The notes under the pieces are model-generated. The model worked only from the letters and a program-made list of their open reading frames with translations. It ran no database searches and was not told where the DNA came from. A DNA stretch of 64,000 nt from Nitrosophilus alvini (GTDB lineage: Bacteria > Campylobacterota > Campylobacteria > Campylobacterales > Nitratiruptoraceae), in assembly GCF_015100395.1 (NCBI RefSeq), contig NZ_AP022847.1, forward strand, positions 1,180,501-1,244,500, given 5' to 3'. Both the position numbers and the translations under genes were made by a program. Below are positions 17,092 to 28,162 of the stretch, in pieces. Positions within the stretch are counted from its first letter, which is position 1. Each line of letters begins with the position of its first letter.

Positions 17092-17646
17092 TTATATAAT
17101 TTTTCTGATTATATCTATTTTTTCTTTATCCTCTCGGATAATATATTCGATTCCCTCTGCGTAAAATTTTCTATCATAAACAAAAATATAATTTTTCTCT
17201 ATGGTATATTCTACCTCTCTTGTTTTACTATACTCTACAAAGAATTTAAACTCTTCAACCTCTTTGTATTCTATCAGATCAGCTTTTGAAATTACCAGAT
17301 TGGCACTGTCGCTGTAAGCTTTTACAAGTCCTCCTGCACCAAGTAAAACACCTCCGAAATATCTTACCGTTATTATCCCCACATTAACAAGTCCGTTTCC
17401 CTGCAATACCTTTAGAGTCGGTCTGCCGCTTGTACCTCTGGGTTCTTTGTCATCACTTGAACCTTCCACAATCTGATTACACTCGTTAAAATATCTGAAA
17501 GCAGTTACAAAATGATTGGCTTTGGGATGACACTTTCTTAAATCTTGCAAAGTTTCTTCAAACTCATTAAAAGGGACCAAAAAAGAGTGGAATCTGGACC
17601 TTTTTACTTCCAAAACAGAGACAGACAAAGAGCGTACGGTTTTCAT
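17092..17646 (-). CDS. YigZ/IMPACT (UPF0029) family protein
   Basis: This 184-residue protein shows the UPF0029 signature: KEPRGTSGRPTLKVL (about 64-80) and VRYFGGVLLGAGGLVKAY (about 92-110). It has an N-terminal IMPACT fold and a C-terminal small alpha/beta domain. Family members are conserved from bacteria to eukaryotes, where IMPACT/Yih1 modulates Gcn2; the bacterial role is unknown, with suggested nucleic-acid or ribosome binding. Its start overlaps the dprA stop by four bases, so the two are co-translated. Confidence 0.87.
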   Translation of the reverse strand: MKTVRSLSVSVLEVKRSRFHSFLVPFNEFEETLQDLRKCHPKANHFVTAFRYFNECNQIVEGSSDDKEPRGTSGRPTLKVLQGNGLVNVGIITVRYFGGVLLGAGGLVKAYSDSANLVISKADLIEYKEVEEFKFFVEYSKTREVEYTIEKNYIFVYDRKFYAEGIEYIIREDKEKIDIIRKII

Positions 17647-18419
17647 GCAAAAATAAGAAACACCTTTCCATGTTTTATTTCGATATCACCTTCAAGTTCA
17701 GCTTCAAAAACCCTTTCACCGAACTTCTGCAAAGCTTCTTCGAAAGTGGGATTTTTTCTGCAAAACTCCAAAAATTCATCATTTTTGCTATCTTCGCACA
17801 TATTTCCAAACATGTCGGCAAACTCCTCTATATCGTATATCGGCTCTGCTAGACTCTCTTTTAAAAGTCTATTAGTACCTTTACTATTATCTATTTTATG
17901 AGGAAGGACATATATCTTTTTGCCGGCTTTCAAAGCATACTCTGCACTTCTTATGGAGCCGCTGCCCATATCTGCCTCTGTTATAACAAGAACTTCCCCA
18001 AGAGCCACAACTATCTCGTTTCTGACGACAAAACTCCATTTTGCGGGTCTGAAACCAGGCTCAAAACGGCTGATTACAAGTCCTTTTTCTTCAATACTCT
18101 GTATAAGATTTCTATTTATCGAAGGATATTTTATATCAAGCCCGCCCGCAACCACAGCTATAGTATTTGCCGCACCTGCCCCTCTGTGTGCTGCAGCATC
18201 CACACCCATGGCCGCACCGCTTACCACTGCAACACCTCTTCTTGCAAGAGCGGAAGATAACTCAAAAGTTTTTTCTTTCGCATACAAAGTGGGCCTTCTA
18301 CTGCCCACTATTGAGACTTTTCTCCTCTTCAAAAGCCTCAAATCTCCAATATAATAGAGTTTTTTGAGATTTCTGATCCTTTTGAGCTCTTCAATCGCTT
18401 CAGCCTCAATTGTATGCAA
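17643..18419 (-). CDS. dprA: DNA-processing protein DprA
   Basis: This 258-residue protein binds incoming single-stranded DNA during natural transformation and loads RecA. It has the extended Rossmann fold with GSRRPT (39-44) and SGAAMGVDAAAHRG (67-80), then GSGSIRSAEYALKAGK. It is a short form: the C-terminal winged-helix DML1 domain of longer DprA proteins is missing or reduced, as is common in Campylobacterota. The start is TTG, with AAAAGGAAA upstream. Its leader contains a tandem hexamer array. Presence of dprA with pilT in this window fits competence. Confidence 0.9.
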   Translation of the reverse strand: MHTIEAEAIEELKRIRNLKKLYYIGDLRLLKRRKVSIVGSRRPTLYAKEKTFELSSALARRGVAVVSGAAMGVDAAAHRGAGAANTIAVVAGGLDIKYPSINRNLIQSIEEKGLVISRFEPGFRPAKWSFVVRNEIVVALGEVLVITEADMGSGSIRSAEYALKAGKKIYVLPHKIDNSKGTNRLLKESLAEPIYDIEEFADMFGNMCEDSKNDEFLEFCRKNPTFEEALQKFGERVFEAELEGDIEIKHGKVFLIFA

Positions 18420-18430
18420 TCTGTTTCCTT

Positions 18431-18454
18431 TTAGTGTTAGTGTGGGTGTGAGTG
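18431..18454 (-). repeat. Tandem hexamer repeat in the dprA leader
   Basis: Read on the minus strand, this is four units: CACTCA, CACCCA, CACTAA, CACTAA, placed directly before the AAAAGGAA ribosome site of dprA. The same units occur before the RNase R gene at 24731-24748. Confidence 0.7.
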
Positions 18455-18469
18455 TTTATCGAAAAATCC

Positions 18470-19807
18470 CTAATTCCCAAAATACCCTCTCCAGAAAAAT
18501 ATCGCAACCAAAGAGACAAGCACTACACCGATAAGATTTACCAAAAATCCGATTTTCGCCATCTCTTTAACTTTTATAACACGACTTGACATAATGATGG
18601 CATTCGGCGGTGTGGCAATCGGAAGCATAAAGGCATAGCTTGCGGCTATGGTAGCCGTAAAGAGGATGATTTCCGGATTTATTTCTGATGTTTTGGAAAA
18701 TTCGTAAAAAACAGGCAGAGCAATGGAAGTAAGTGCCGTATTACTCGTGATTTCGGTAGAAAAAGAGACAAAAAGTGCAATCAGTATCAGTATAACAAAC
18801 ATTTCAAAGTTGCCAAAATATTGAAAATATCCGGCAAGAGCCGAAGCAAGTCCGGTTTTTATAAAGGCACTGGCTATACTAAAACCAGCTCCGAAAAGAA
18901 AGACTATCTCATAAGGCATCTCTTTCGTATCTTCCCATTTAAGAAATTTAAACAGAAACATCAACAGACCAAATCCGAGTAAAAGAAGTTTTTCGTTCAG
19001 TCCGAGACCGCTGTATATAGGCTTTATGGGCGCATTTAGAAGTAATATAACTACAAGAGCAATAAGAATAAATGAAAGATTTTTCTGCTCTTTCGAAAGA
19101 GGCTTTCCTTTCTCTTTCACAGCTCCTTCAAGCTTTTCATCTCTTACGCCAAATGAGAGCAGATACGGAATGATTATCAGCATACCGATAACTACCGGAG
19201 CAGTCAGCATCATCCACTCCAGAAAAGCCGGTGCTTTCATATCTATATCTTCTAAAAATCCCATAAGTATCATATTCGGCGGTGTTCCAATCGGTGTGAA
19301 GATACCTCCGATACTCGCCCCGTATGCAGTAGCTATCAAAAATCTGACCATCAGCTTTTTATTTTCAGTCAAAAACATTGCAATGGGCATAAGCATAAGT
19401 GTTACTGTTGTATTTGACAAAAAAGAGCTCAAAACTGCAGAAGTTATAGCAAGAGAGTATATTATGCCTCTGGGTGTGTTTGGAAATACTGAAAGCAGTT
19501 TTGCAGATATTACGGCATGAAGCTTAGTTTTTTGCATTGCAAGGGCAAGAAAAAATCCTCCGATAAATAGAAAGATTATAGGTTTCGAATAATTCGGAGT
19601 TACGGTTTTTAGATCAACTATTCCCAGCACAGGAAACAGTATAAGGGGCATAAGAGAAACAGCTCCAAGAGGAAGCCCTTCATTACTCCAAAGAACGACC
19701 AGAAAAGCTACGACACCTATGAGTCGTGACTGCACAGGTTCGAAAAAGGCAGTTGAAAGAAAATAGAGCCCAGTTGCTACTATAACGGCGGTTAATATTT
19801 TTATCAT
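18470..19807 (-). CDS. DASS/SLC13-family anion symporter
   Basis: This 445-residue inner-membrane transporter should have about 12 helices. It carries the two substrate/sodium motif loops of the family: GGIFTPIGTPPNMIL (about 168-182) and the repeat-related MLPIATPPNAIIMS (about 396-409). Relatives couple Na+ to uptake of C4-dicarboxylates, citrate, sulfate or phosphate; sequence alone does not show which. It is a single gene, with no enzymes of one pathway next to it. Confidence 0.85.
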   Translation of the reverse strand: MIKILTAVIVATGLYFLSTAFFEPVQSRLIGVVAFLVVLWSNEGLPLGAVSLMPLILFPVLGIVDLKTVTPNYSKPIIFLFIGGFFLALAMQKTKLHAVISAKLLSVFPNTPRGIIYSLAITSAVLSSFLSNTTVTLMLMPIAMFLTENKKLMVRFLIATAYGASIGGIFTPIGTPPNMILMGFLEDIDMKAPAFLEWMMLTAPVVIGMLIIIPYLLSFGVRDEKLEGAVKEKGKPLSKEQKNLSFILIALVVILLLNAPIKPIYSGLGLNEKLLLLGFGLLMFLFKFLKWEDTKEMPYEIVFLFGAGFSIASAFIKTGLASALAGYFQYFGNFEMFVILILIALFVSFSTEITSNTALTSIALPVFYEFSKTSEINPEIILFTATIAASYAFMLPIATPPNAIIMSSRVIKVKEMAKIGFLVNLIGVVLVSLVAIFFWRGYFGN

Positions 19808-19816
19808 TGTTTTCCG

Positions 19817-20809
19817 TTAATGAATTGTCAAATCTTTTACATATACTAAATCAACTTCTTTTAAAATATCTTTAGATTTTTTAAGAGCCTCTATAGTTTT
19901 TGGATGGGGATGGCCTATCGCAACGGCATAGCCTCTTTTTTTCGCAATTGCAACCGCTTTTTTCAACTGGCCTCTTATATAACCTACATCGGCCTTGTTA
20001 TCAAGAAAAATGTCTCTTGAGAGGTAGGGCTCATTTGTTACTTTTTCTATATACGGAACAACGGTATCCGATGTAGTTCTGCTGTCGATGAAAACGAAAT
20101 CATATTTTTTAAGAACCCTCAGAAGCCTGGCCATTGCATACTTGTCAGAAGTAAATTTGCTTCCGGTATGATTGTTTATATATTTTGCAGCAGGAAATTT
20201 CTCTCTTATCTCTTTTATTTTCCTGTCTATATCCTCCAATGATGAAGATACAAGAAGAGTCCCGTGTTCGGGCGAACTGAAATTTTTGGCTTCCAAAGGA
20301 AGATGTATCATATAAAATGGCAAACCTTTCGCCAAATCTGGTGTATTGGGATGTATACTGCTTGGCGGGAAAAAAGAGAGGTTTACAGGGATATTCAAAG
20401 ATCTGAGCGATTTTACCTGATATGAAAATGCAACATCATCTATTATTATGGCAAGTTTTGGCTTTCCTTTTACGACAACATCTTTTTTTATCTTTTTAAT
20501 ATCAACCTTTTCCTCTTCTTTTACATTTTGCATATAGTCGCTGACTTCAGACTTATACTCTTTTATATGCTCCGAAATTACTTTTTTTTCTCTCTTTTTT
20601 ATTTTGGCTATTTTTTTTATCGCTATTTTTGAAGCAGCCTCATAACCTTTGTCATATCCTGCCTTGTATGCGATATATCCGACAACACTGCTGAAAACAA
20701 GCAAAAGAAATATTATAAAAGATATTAAAAGTATGGGAAATTTTGAAACTTTTTTTGAAGATTTTCTTTTTCTGGAAGCTTTTGAAGTTCTAGATTTTCT
20801 TTTAGTCAT
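19817..20809 (-). CDS. Divergent polysaccharide deacetylase, YibQ family
   Basis: This 330-residue protein has a very basic N-terminus (about 1-20), one membrane anchor (about 25-48), a Lys/Glu-rich coiled linker and a periplasmic NodB-like deacetylase domain (about 115-330). LAIIIDDVAFSY, HLPLEAKNF and INNHTGSKFTSD supply the Asp and His positions of the family. The substrate is unknown; a role in cell-wall sugar editing is possible. The start follows the ilvC terminator and has a weak ribosome site, so expression may be low or depend on read-through from ilvC. Confidence 0.82.
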   Translation of the reverse strand: MTKRKSRTSKASRKRKSSKKVSKFPILLISFIIFLLLVFSSVVGYIAYKAGYDKGYEAASKIAIKKIAKIKKREKKVISEHIKEYKSEVSDYMQNVKEEEKVDIKKIKKDVVVKGKPKLAIIIDDVAFSYQVKSLRSLNIPVNLSFFPPSSIHPNTPDLAKGLPFYMIHLPLEAKNFSSPEHGTLLVSSSLEDIDRKIKEIREKFPAAKYINNHTGSKFTSDKYAMARLLRVLKKYDFVFIDSRTTSDTVVPYIEKVTNEPYLSRDIFLDNKADVGYIRGQLKKAVAIAKKRGYAVAIGHPHPKTIEALKKSKDILKEVDLVYVKDLTIH

Positions 20810-20819
20810 AAGCAGTTCG

Positions 20820-20846
20820 AAAAACTGAAAGCCAAAAGGCTTTCAG
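20820..20846 (-). terminator. Intrinsic terminator of ilvC
   Basis: On the minus strand CTGAAAGCC and GGCTTTCAG form a perfect 9-base-pair stem with a TTTT loop, followed directly by a run of five T. It begins two bases after the ilvC stop. Confidence 0.85.
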
Positions 20847-20847
20847 A

Positions 20848-21927
<1,080 letters not shown>

Positions 21928-21974
21928 CTAAAAAGGAACTTCTACAAAAAAGAAGGGACAATTCCCACTTTTGG

Positions 21975-21980
21975 TATAAT
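21975..21980 (+). promoter_or_regulatory. -10 box of ppc
   Basis: TTGGTATAAT, an extended -10, lies 51 bases before the ppc ATG in the ilvC-ppc divergent region. Expected transcription start is near 21987. Confidence 0.65.
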
Positions 21981-22030
21981 AGAAACAATATTGAAAATTA
22001 AAAAAGAAATATAGACAATAAGGAAATTGA

Positions 22031-24709
22031 ATGAACAAAACAAAAGATTATTCGCTTTTCAAACCAAACAGCAAGATAAAAAAAGAGGTCGATTTTATAC
22101 TGGGAGAGATACTGAATCTTATTGATAAATATGCCCCTTCTATAAAAAACGAATTTAAAAGACTCAGAGAAATTTTCCTTCAAAGCAGGCAAAACAAACC
22201 TATAGAGTTTGAAAAAATCATAGCAACTCTTGATCCTGACCAGGTAAATGATCTGATTAAATCATTCTCTTTATACCTGATTCTTCTCAATATCGTTGAA
22301 GAAAGAGAAGAAGCCAAGAGAGATAAAGCTGATTTTAACGAAACAATAGAACTCCTTAAAAGGGAGGGGTTCGATAAGAAAGATATACTCGATACTCTGA
22401 AAAAAATAAAATTCTATCCCGTTTTTACTGCTCATCCTACCGAAGCCAGAAGAAGAACTTTTCTTGAAGCTCACCATGAGATCAGTGCGGATCTTGACAG
22501 AATATTCGAATTTAACGACAAAGATGCAATCGACCATTTAAGATATAAATTGACACTTCTTTGGCAGAGCAATCTGATAAGAAAAGAGAAAATCGAAGTA
22601 CTTTTTGAACTGGACAACCTGCTTTATATCATCGAAAGCTCTTTAATGGGTGCTCTGAATCGTGTAAATGAAAACATAGAAAAACTTACCGGCAGACTAG
22701 AAAAACCCATTATCAGGCTCGGAAGCTGGATAGGCGGTGACAGAGACGGAAACCCTTATGTTACAAACGAAGTAATGACCCAGACGATGAAAATCCAACA
22801 TGACACTATAATACATTTCTATATGGAAAAAATAGATAAACTCATACGCGAACTCTCGATAAGTACAGACCAGACGGAAGTAAATAAAGAGCTTCTTGAA
22901 TCGATCAACAAAGAATCGAAGTTTTTGACCGATGAGTCAATAAAACTTCATAAAAGCGAACCTTTCAGAGCAAAGCTCTCTTTGATGAGAAAAAAACTTG
23001 AAAATAGACTTCTTTGTATAAACGCCGTAAATCCGGTTGATTTTGTCTATATAAAACCAAAAGAGCTTGTTAAAGATATAGACCTGATGATAGATTCTTT
23101 GGATGAAACAAGTTCAAAAGAGCTTAGACGCTTCAGAAATTTAGTGATCTCATGCGGTTTTCATCTGTTAAAGCTTGACTTCAGAGAACATAAAAATGTT
23201 ATGCATAACGCAATAGCAGAGATATTCTCTCTTCTCGGATATGCAGATTCGGACTTTTTGGAACTTCCTCATTACAAAAGGGTGCAAATTATCACAAAAG
23301 CCATAAAAAAGCCGCCTATAACACTGCAGAACCTTTTGGGAAAGGTAACAAAGGAGACCGAAAAGATTGTAGAGGCTTTTATAAAGATACGATGGGCGAA
23401 AAACAAGATATCAAAAAGAATTATCGACAGCTTTATAATCTCTATGACAGAAGAGGCTGCAGACCTTCTGACAGTGCTTTGGTTTGCAAAACAGGCACAT
23501 CTGTGGAAACCCGGACAAGAGTGCAACATATCTATAACCCCTCTTTTTGAAACGATAAACGATCTAAAACGTGCACCCGCCATCATAAAAGAGCTATACA
23601 ACAATTCACAATACAGAAAGTATCTCAAAGACAGAAATAACCTGCAGGAAGTTATGATTGGATACAGCGATTCTAGCAAAGACGGCGGTATATTTGCAAG
23701 CAATTTCAATCTTAACCGTGCCATCATAAATCTTATCGATCTTGGAGAGACGCTCGGACTCGATTTTCTTCTTTTCCATGGAAGAGGAGGAAGCATAAGC
23801 CGGGGCGGCGGTCCTACTGAAGCAGCTGTTTTGGCAAGTCCGGCAAAAAGCGTAAACGGTTTTTTGAAAGTAACCGAACAAGGAGAGGTAATAAGTTCAA
23901 AATATCTCAATCCCCAGATAGCAGAATACAACCTGACAAAGACCCTCTCCGCACTTCTGCATAAATCGGTATACGACCGATTTGATATAAGGATCGACTG
24001 CGGCAAAAACGATCGTTTTACATCTCTCATGGCAAAAATAAGTGATGCATCCTACACTTCATATAGGGACCTTGTATACAATACCAAAGGTTTTGTAACC
24101 TACTTCAAGCAGGCAACTCCTATACATTTTATAGAAGAGCTAAACATCGGTTCCCGACCCTCCAAAAGAAAAAAAACGGAATCTATTGAAGACCTTAGGG
24201 CAATTCCTTGGGTATTTGCCTGGACACAAAACAGAAGCATAGTTCCAGCATGGTACGGGGTAGGAAGTGGTATCGAACTTGCACTGAAGGAAAGAGGCAT
24301 AGAAGAACTGCGGGAATGCTATAAAGAGTGTCCTTTTTTCAATACAACTATAGACAATATCGCCCTGATTCTTCTAAAAACAGACCTCAATATCGCAAAA
24401 GTCTATAACCAGTTTGTAGAAGATAAAAAACTTTCTCAGATTATCTGGAACAAAATAGAAAAAGAGTTTTACAAAACAAAAAAATATATACTTATGATAA
24501 GAGATGAAAAAGAGCTTCTGGAAAAAGAGCATCTTTTAAGGCAGTCCATTCTGCTGAGAAAACCGTATCTTACGGCTCTAAATATTTTTCAGATAGAGCT
24601 GATAAAAAAATATAAAGAGGCAAAATACGCAAGACTGAAAAGAAGAATACTCGAACAGATACATACAACTATAGTAGGAATTGCACAAGGACTCAGAAAT
24701 ACTGGGTAG
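22031..24709 (+). CDS. ppc: Phosphoenolpyruvate carboxylase
   Basis: This 892-residue enzyme fixes bicarbonate onto PEP to give oxaloacetate, feeding the TCA or reductive TCA cycle. The catalytic His is in FTAHPTEARRR (His135), and the flexible loop FHGRGGSISRGGGPTEAA is at about 582-600. The C-terminal hydrophobic end GIAQGLRNTG is complete, so the gene is full length. ATG is preceded by AGGAAA. It is followed by RNase R after about 50 bases. PEPC points to anaplerotic or autotrophic carbon entry at this point. Confidence 0.95.
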   Translation: MNKTKDYSLFKPNSKIKKEVDFILGEILNLIDKYAPSIKNEFKRLREIFLQSRQNKPIEFEKIIATLDPDQVNDLIKSFSLYLILLNIVEEREEAKRDKADFNETIELLKREGFDKKDILDTLKKIKFYPVFTAHPTEARRRTFLEAHHEISADLDRIFEFNDKDAIDHLRYKLTLLWQSNLIRKEKIEVLFELDNLLYIIESSLMGALNRVNENIEKLTGRLEKPIIRLGSWIGGDRDGNPYVTNEVMTQTMKIQHDTIIHFYMEKIDKLIRELSISTDQTEVNKELLESINKESKFLTDESIKLHKSEPFRAKLSLMRKKLENRLLCINAVNPVDFVYIKPKELVKDIDLMIDSLDETSSKELRRFRNLVISCGFHLLKLDFREHKNVMHNAIAEIFSLLGYADSDFLELPHYKRVQIITKAIKKPPITLQNLLGKVTKETEKIVEAFIKIRWAKNKISKRIIDSFIISMTEEAADLLTVLWFAKQAHLWKPGQECNISITPLFETINDLKRAPAIIKELYNNSQYRKYLKDRNNLQEVMIGYSDSSKDGGIFASNFNLNRAIINLIDLGETLGLDFLLFHGRGGSISRGGGPTEAAVLASPAKSVNGFLKVTEQGEVISSKYLNPQIAEYNLTKTLSALLHKSVYDRFDIRIDCGKNDRFTSLMAKISDASYTSYRDLVYNTKGFVTYFKQATPIHFIEELNIGSRPSKRKKTESIEDLRAIPWVFAWTQNRSIVPAWYGVGSGIELALKERGIEELRECYKECPFFNTTIDNIALILLKTDLNIAKVYNQFVEDKKLSQIIWNKIEKEFYKTKKYILMIRDEKELLEKEHLLRQSILLRKPYLTALNIFQIELIKKYKEAKYARLKRRILEQIHTTIVGIAQGLRNTG

Positions 24710-24730
24710 GAGCAAAGTTGAGTAAACCTA

Positions 24731-24748
24731 CTCTCACACTAACACTAA
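24731..24748 (+). repeat. Tandem hexamer repeat in the RNase R leader
   Basis: Three units (CTCTCA, CACTAA, CACTAA) lie directly before the A-rich stretch and AAAGGAA ribosome site. They match the array before dprA (18431-18454) in unit sequence, orientation relative to the gene and position. Confidence 0.65.
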
Positions 24749-24762
24749 AAAAAGGAACATAA

Positions 24763-26712
24763 TTGAAAGAACTTTTATTAAAGCTTATCAGAGGAATGCC
24801 GAAAAAAGATATCCTAAAAAGAGATATGCCGCTTATTGACGATCTTAGACGGCTTAAAATAATAAAAGATGACGGTAAAATCGTTCAAATAAGATCTAAA
24901 TACAGAGTCGGAAAAATAGATGTGGCGAAAAAGGGGACCGGCTATCTGGAAGTATTGGGTGAAAAAACAAAAGACCTTCTTATAGAACCTGAAAATCTTG
25001 CAGGAGCAACAAAAGGCGATCTTGTTATTGCCAAAAGGATTTTCAAAAAAAGCGGAAGGCCTTCTGCCAAAGTGGTATATATAGTAGAGAAAGCTTTCAG
25101 ATTTTCGGTAGCATATTTTGATAAAGACAATATGCGGTTTCTTAACGTAAAAAACCTGCTTCCAGTCACCGTTCACGCAACAAAAAAATCTCTTAATCTT
25201 CTTCCCAATCATACAGTTGTAAAAATAGATAATGAAAACCACCTTATAAGTGAAGTTTTGGGAGTTTTAGAAGACCCTAAAGTGGATGAAAAGATATCTC
25301 TTGCACTCTACAACAAAAAGGAGGAATTCAGCAAAGAGGCAGAACTTGAAGCAAGCGGTTATGCAACATATGTGGACAAAGAACTATATCCAGAGAGAAT
25401 AGACCTTACTCACTTGCCTTTTTGCACCATAGACCCCGCAACTGCAAAAGACCATGATGATGCCATCTATTTCGATACGGAAGAAAATGCTCTTTATGTT
25501 GCCATAGCGGATGTGAGCGAATATGTAACCATGTTCGGTCCTATCGACCAGGAAGCAAAAGAGAGAGGATTTTCCATATATTTCCCCCACAAATCGATAC
25601 CTATGTTGCCAAGGGCTCTGAGCGAAGGTATATGTTCACTTAAGCCGGAGGTTAACAGACTCGCATTTGTGAGTAAAATAACACTTGATAAAACCACTCT
25701 GAAACCGATAAAAGAAGAGCTTTTCGAAGCCATTATAAAATCAAGAAGAAAGTACAGCTATGAGCGTATAGATGAATTTTTGGAAGGAAAATTTGAAGAT
25801 ATTGATGAAACTGACAAAGAGATACTAAAATTCCTTCTTCCTCTTTCAAAGGTAACCGGAAAGCTTAGAAAGATAAGACTGCAAAAAGGTTTTGAATTTA
25901 CAAATCCGGAAATAAGAATAATCCTTGACGACGAGTTGAAACTCGTAGCAACAAAAATAGAAGAAGAGACCGAATCACATGCACTTATAGAAGACTGCAT
26001 GCTCCTTGCAAACAAGGCGACGGCAAAAATGTTCGAATATGGCATATTTAGAACACATGAAGAACCGGATATCAAAAAGATCGAAGAGATGCTTGACGAC
26101 CTTGCCACTATCGGCATTTTTGCCAAACAGTATCGAAATATACACGAACTGATCCGCTCGATTCAAAAACAGGCTCAAGAACTGGGCGTACAAAAACATG
26201 TGGACAAACTTATAATAAGAGCTCAGAAACAGGCTGCCTATACAGCTGACAATATAGGCCATTTTGGTCTCGGATTTGAAGAATATACACATTTTACCTC
26301 GCCTATCAGAAGATATTCCGACCTGACTCTTCACAGACTTCTTAAAGCAATACTTGATAAAAATGATAAAAAGCTCGATTATATATTAAGGAATATAGAG
26401 TCACTAACCGTAAAGATAAGTGAGCTTGAGCGCGAAGCCGCACGTGTGGAATGGGACTTTATAGACAGAAAGTTTGCCAGATGGGCCAAAGAAAACATCG
26501 GCAAAAGTTTTAAAGCTGTTATAACCGATCCCCAGAGTATGCCGATAGCAGTCATAGAGGACGAAATCATAGGTGCAAGAGTGTTTTTGCTAGACGAAGA
26601 TGTGGAACTATTTGAAAAGGTGCTCATTGAGATAAAGGATGCTGATCTTGCTACAACTAAAATTATCGGCAAAATTGTTCAAAGACTGGATATGGAGGAA
26701 AATAGATCATGA
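24763..26712 (+). CDS. rnr: RNase R / RNase II-family 3'-5' exoribonuclease
   Basis: This 649-residue enzyme degrades RNA processively from the 3' end, including structured RNA. It has N-terminal cold-shock-like OB folds (about 50-190) and the RNB catalytic domain (about 215-540). Catalytic aspartates are in [15 protein letters not shown] (about 224-238), and [11 protein letters not shown] is the late family motif. Only a short S1-like tail follows, so it is compact compared with the E. coli enzyme (about 810), as usual in this phylum. The start is TTG with AAAGGAA upstream; the frame overlaps the next gene by four bases. Confidence 0.9.
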   Translation: MKELLLKLIRGMPKKDILKRDMPLIDDLRRLKIIKDDGKIVQIRSKYRVGKIDVAKKGTGYLEVLGEKTKDLLIEPENLAGATKGDLVIAKRIFKKSGRPSAKVVYIVEKAFRFSVAYFDKDNMRFLNVKNLLPVTVHATKKSLNLLPNHTVVKIDNENHLISEVLGVLEDPKVDEKISLALYNKKEEFSKEAELEASGYATYVDKELYPERIDLTHLPFCTIDPATAKDHDDAIYFDTEENALYVAIADVSEYVTMFGPIDQEAKERGFSIYFPHKSIPMLPRALSEGICSLKPEVNRLAFVSKITLDKTTLKPIKEELFEAIIKSRRKYSYERIDEFLEGKFEDIDETDKEILKFLLPLSKVTGKLRKIRLQKGFEFTNPEIRIILDDELKLVATKIEEETESHALIEDCMLLANKATAKMFEYGIFRTHEEPDIKKIEEMLDDLATIGIFAKQYRNIHELIRSIQKQAQELGVQKHVDKLIIRAQKQAAYTADNIGHFGLGFEEYTHFTSPIRRYSDLTLHRLLKAILDKNDKKLDYILRNIESLTVKISELEREAARVEWDFIDRKFARWAKENIGKSFKAVITDPQSMPIAVIEDEIIGARVFLLDEDVELFEKVLIEIKDADLATTKIIGKIVQRLDMEENRS

Positions 26713-27164
26713 AAAAGAGATTTGCAGCTATTGTCCTTATCATACTGATAGCTATTCAGTTTGTGCCCTATGGAAAAGATCATAAGAATCCTCCTGTTGT
26801 TTCGGAACCTCAATGGGACTCTCCCAAAACAAGGGAGTACTTTTTCAGAGCTTGCAAAGATTGTCACAGCAATGAAACCGAGTGGCCGTGGTACAGCAAT
26901 ATAGCACCTATGTCGTGGCTTATACAAAGAGACGTTGAAGAAGGAAGAGAGCATTTCAATATATCTGAATGGGGCGTTAAAAGAGAAAATGATGGTGAAG
27001 AAGCTGCCGAAGAGGTACGTGAAGGCGAAATGCCTCCGTGGTTTTATCTTATAGCTCACCCAGAAGCCAGGCTCAGCAAAGAAGAGAAAAAAAAATTCAT
27101 AACGGGTCTTATAAAGACTTTCGGTGACAAAAAGAGAGATGATGACCATCATGATGAGGATTAA
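26709..27164 (+). CDS. Monohaem c-type cytochrome-like haem-binding protein
   Basis: This 151-residue exported protein has an N-terminal hydrophobic signal/anchor (about 4-20) and one haem c site, CKDCH (49-53). The Haem_bd family motif follows: [16 protein letters not shown]. The rest is charged and ends in Asp/His residues. Proteins of this type are periplasmic and may act in electron transfer or as haem sensors; the partner is unknown. It overlaps the rnr stop (ATGA) and is followed 12 bases later by holA, an odd setting for a cytochrome. Maturation would need the CcsBA protein encoded at 46589-49729. Confidence 0.82.
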   Translation: MKKRFAAIVLIILIAIQFVPYGKDHKNPPVVSEPQWDSPKTREYFFRACKDCHSNETEWPWYSNIAPMSWLIQRDVEEGREHFNISEWGVKRENDGEEAAEEVREGEMPPWFYLIAHPEARLSKEEKKKFITGLIKTFGDKKRDDDHHDED

Positions 27165-27175
27165 AGGCTGAAAAA

Positions 27176-28147
27176 GTGTATAAGAAAGCTCTAGACGAAA
27201 TTTTACAAAAAGGAATAGATTTCAAATCGATACTTCTATATGGAGAATCATCATACTACATAAAAAAATATTCCGATATCATTGCCGACAGACTCTCTCC
27301 AAAAGAACAAAGAATGGTTCTCTATTTTGACGAATACAGTTTTGAGAGTGCAAAATCGCACCTTTCTCAAGCATCACTTTTCGCGGATGCCAATCTCCTT
27401 GTTATCAAACATGACAAAACGATACCGAAATCGGAACTGACAAAACTAATCGAGATTTGCAAAAAAAATGAAAACAGCTTTTTTATATATGAATTTTACG
27501 GAAATGATACTAAAAAGCTTCCGAAAATTTTTGATAAAAAAATGGATGCGATAAATGTAAGATTTTTCAAACCATCCTTTTACGAAGCAAAAAAAGAGGT
27601 TCAAGAATATATAAACAGGAAAAAAATTGATATAGATGATGGTTCTCTAAGTCATCTTATCCTGCTTCTTGACAATAACATAGAGCTTGTATTAAAAGAG
27701 TTAGAAAAACTGTCACTAAAAAACTTGAAAATAGGCACAAAAGAGATTGACGATCTTGTATATCCGTTGACAACCGTCAATCTGGAGCGTTTTTTTCACG
27801 AACTGCTTAGCAAACAGCCCATTATTTCCATGCTTGAAAAAATAGAAGAAGAGTCAAATGAAATACAGATACTAATCGGCCTGCAAAACTATGTTCAGCA
27901 GCTTTTTATGTTTCAAAGTTTCGTAAAAATCTCGGGCAGATTCGATTCAAGGGAAGTTCTTGGATACAGACTGCCGCCAGCTATAGAAAAAGAGCGCCTG
28001 GCACTTGCGCTCAAAATAAAAGAACAAAGTTTTCTAAAGATAATGGCCCTTCTGCTTGAAACTGAGCTGGAAATCAAAACAAAAAGCAATATAGACAAAA
28101 AAGGATATTTATATTCTTCCTTAATAAAACTTCAAGCTATATTGTGA
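27176..28147 (+). CDS. holA: DNA polymerase III delta subunit-like protein
   Basis: This 323-residue protein matches the diverged Campylobacterota form of the clamp-loader delta subunit. An N-terminal AAA+-like domain (ILLYGESSYYIKKYSDII, then VLYFDEYSFESAK and SLFADANLLVIK) is followed by a helical lid and a C-terminal collar domain. Delta opens the sliding clamp; it lacks a functional Walker A, and none is seen here. The start is GTG, 12 bases after the cytochrome stop. Weak overall conservation keeps this below certainty. Confidence 0.75.
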   Translation: MYKKALDEILQKGIDFKSILLYGESSYYIKKYSDIIADRLSPKEQRMVLYFDEYSFESAKSHLSQASLFADANLLVIKHDKTIPKSELTKLIEICKKNENSFFIYEFYGNDTKKLPKIFDKKMDAINVRFFKPSFYEAKKEVQEYINRKKIDIDDGSLSHLILLLDNNIELVLKELEKLSLKNLKIGTKEIDDLVYPLTTVNLERFFHELLSKQPIISMLEKIEEESNEIQILIGLQNYVQQLFMFQSFVKISGRFDSREVLGYRLPPAIEKERLALALKIKEQSFLKIMALLLETELEIKTKSNIDKKGYLYSSLIKLQAIL

Positions 28148-28162
28148 TATTATTGGCGCCTA

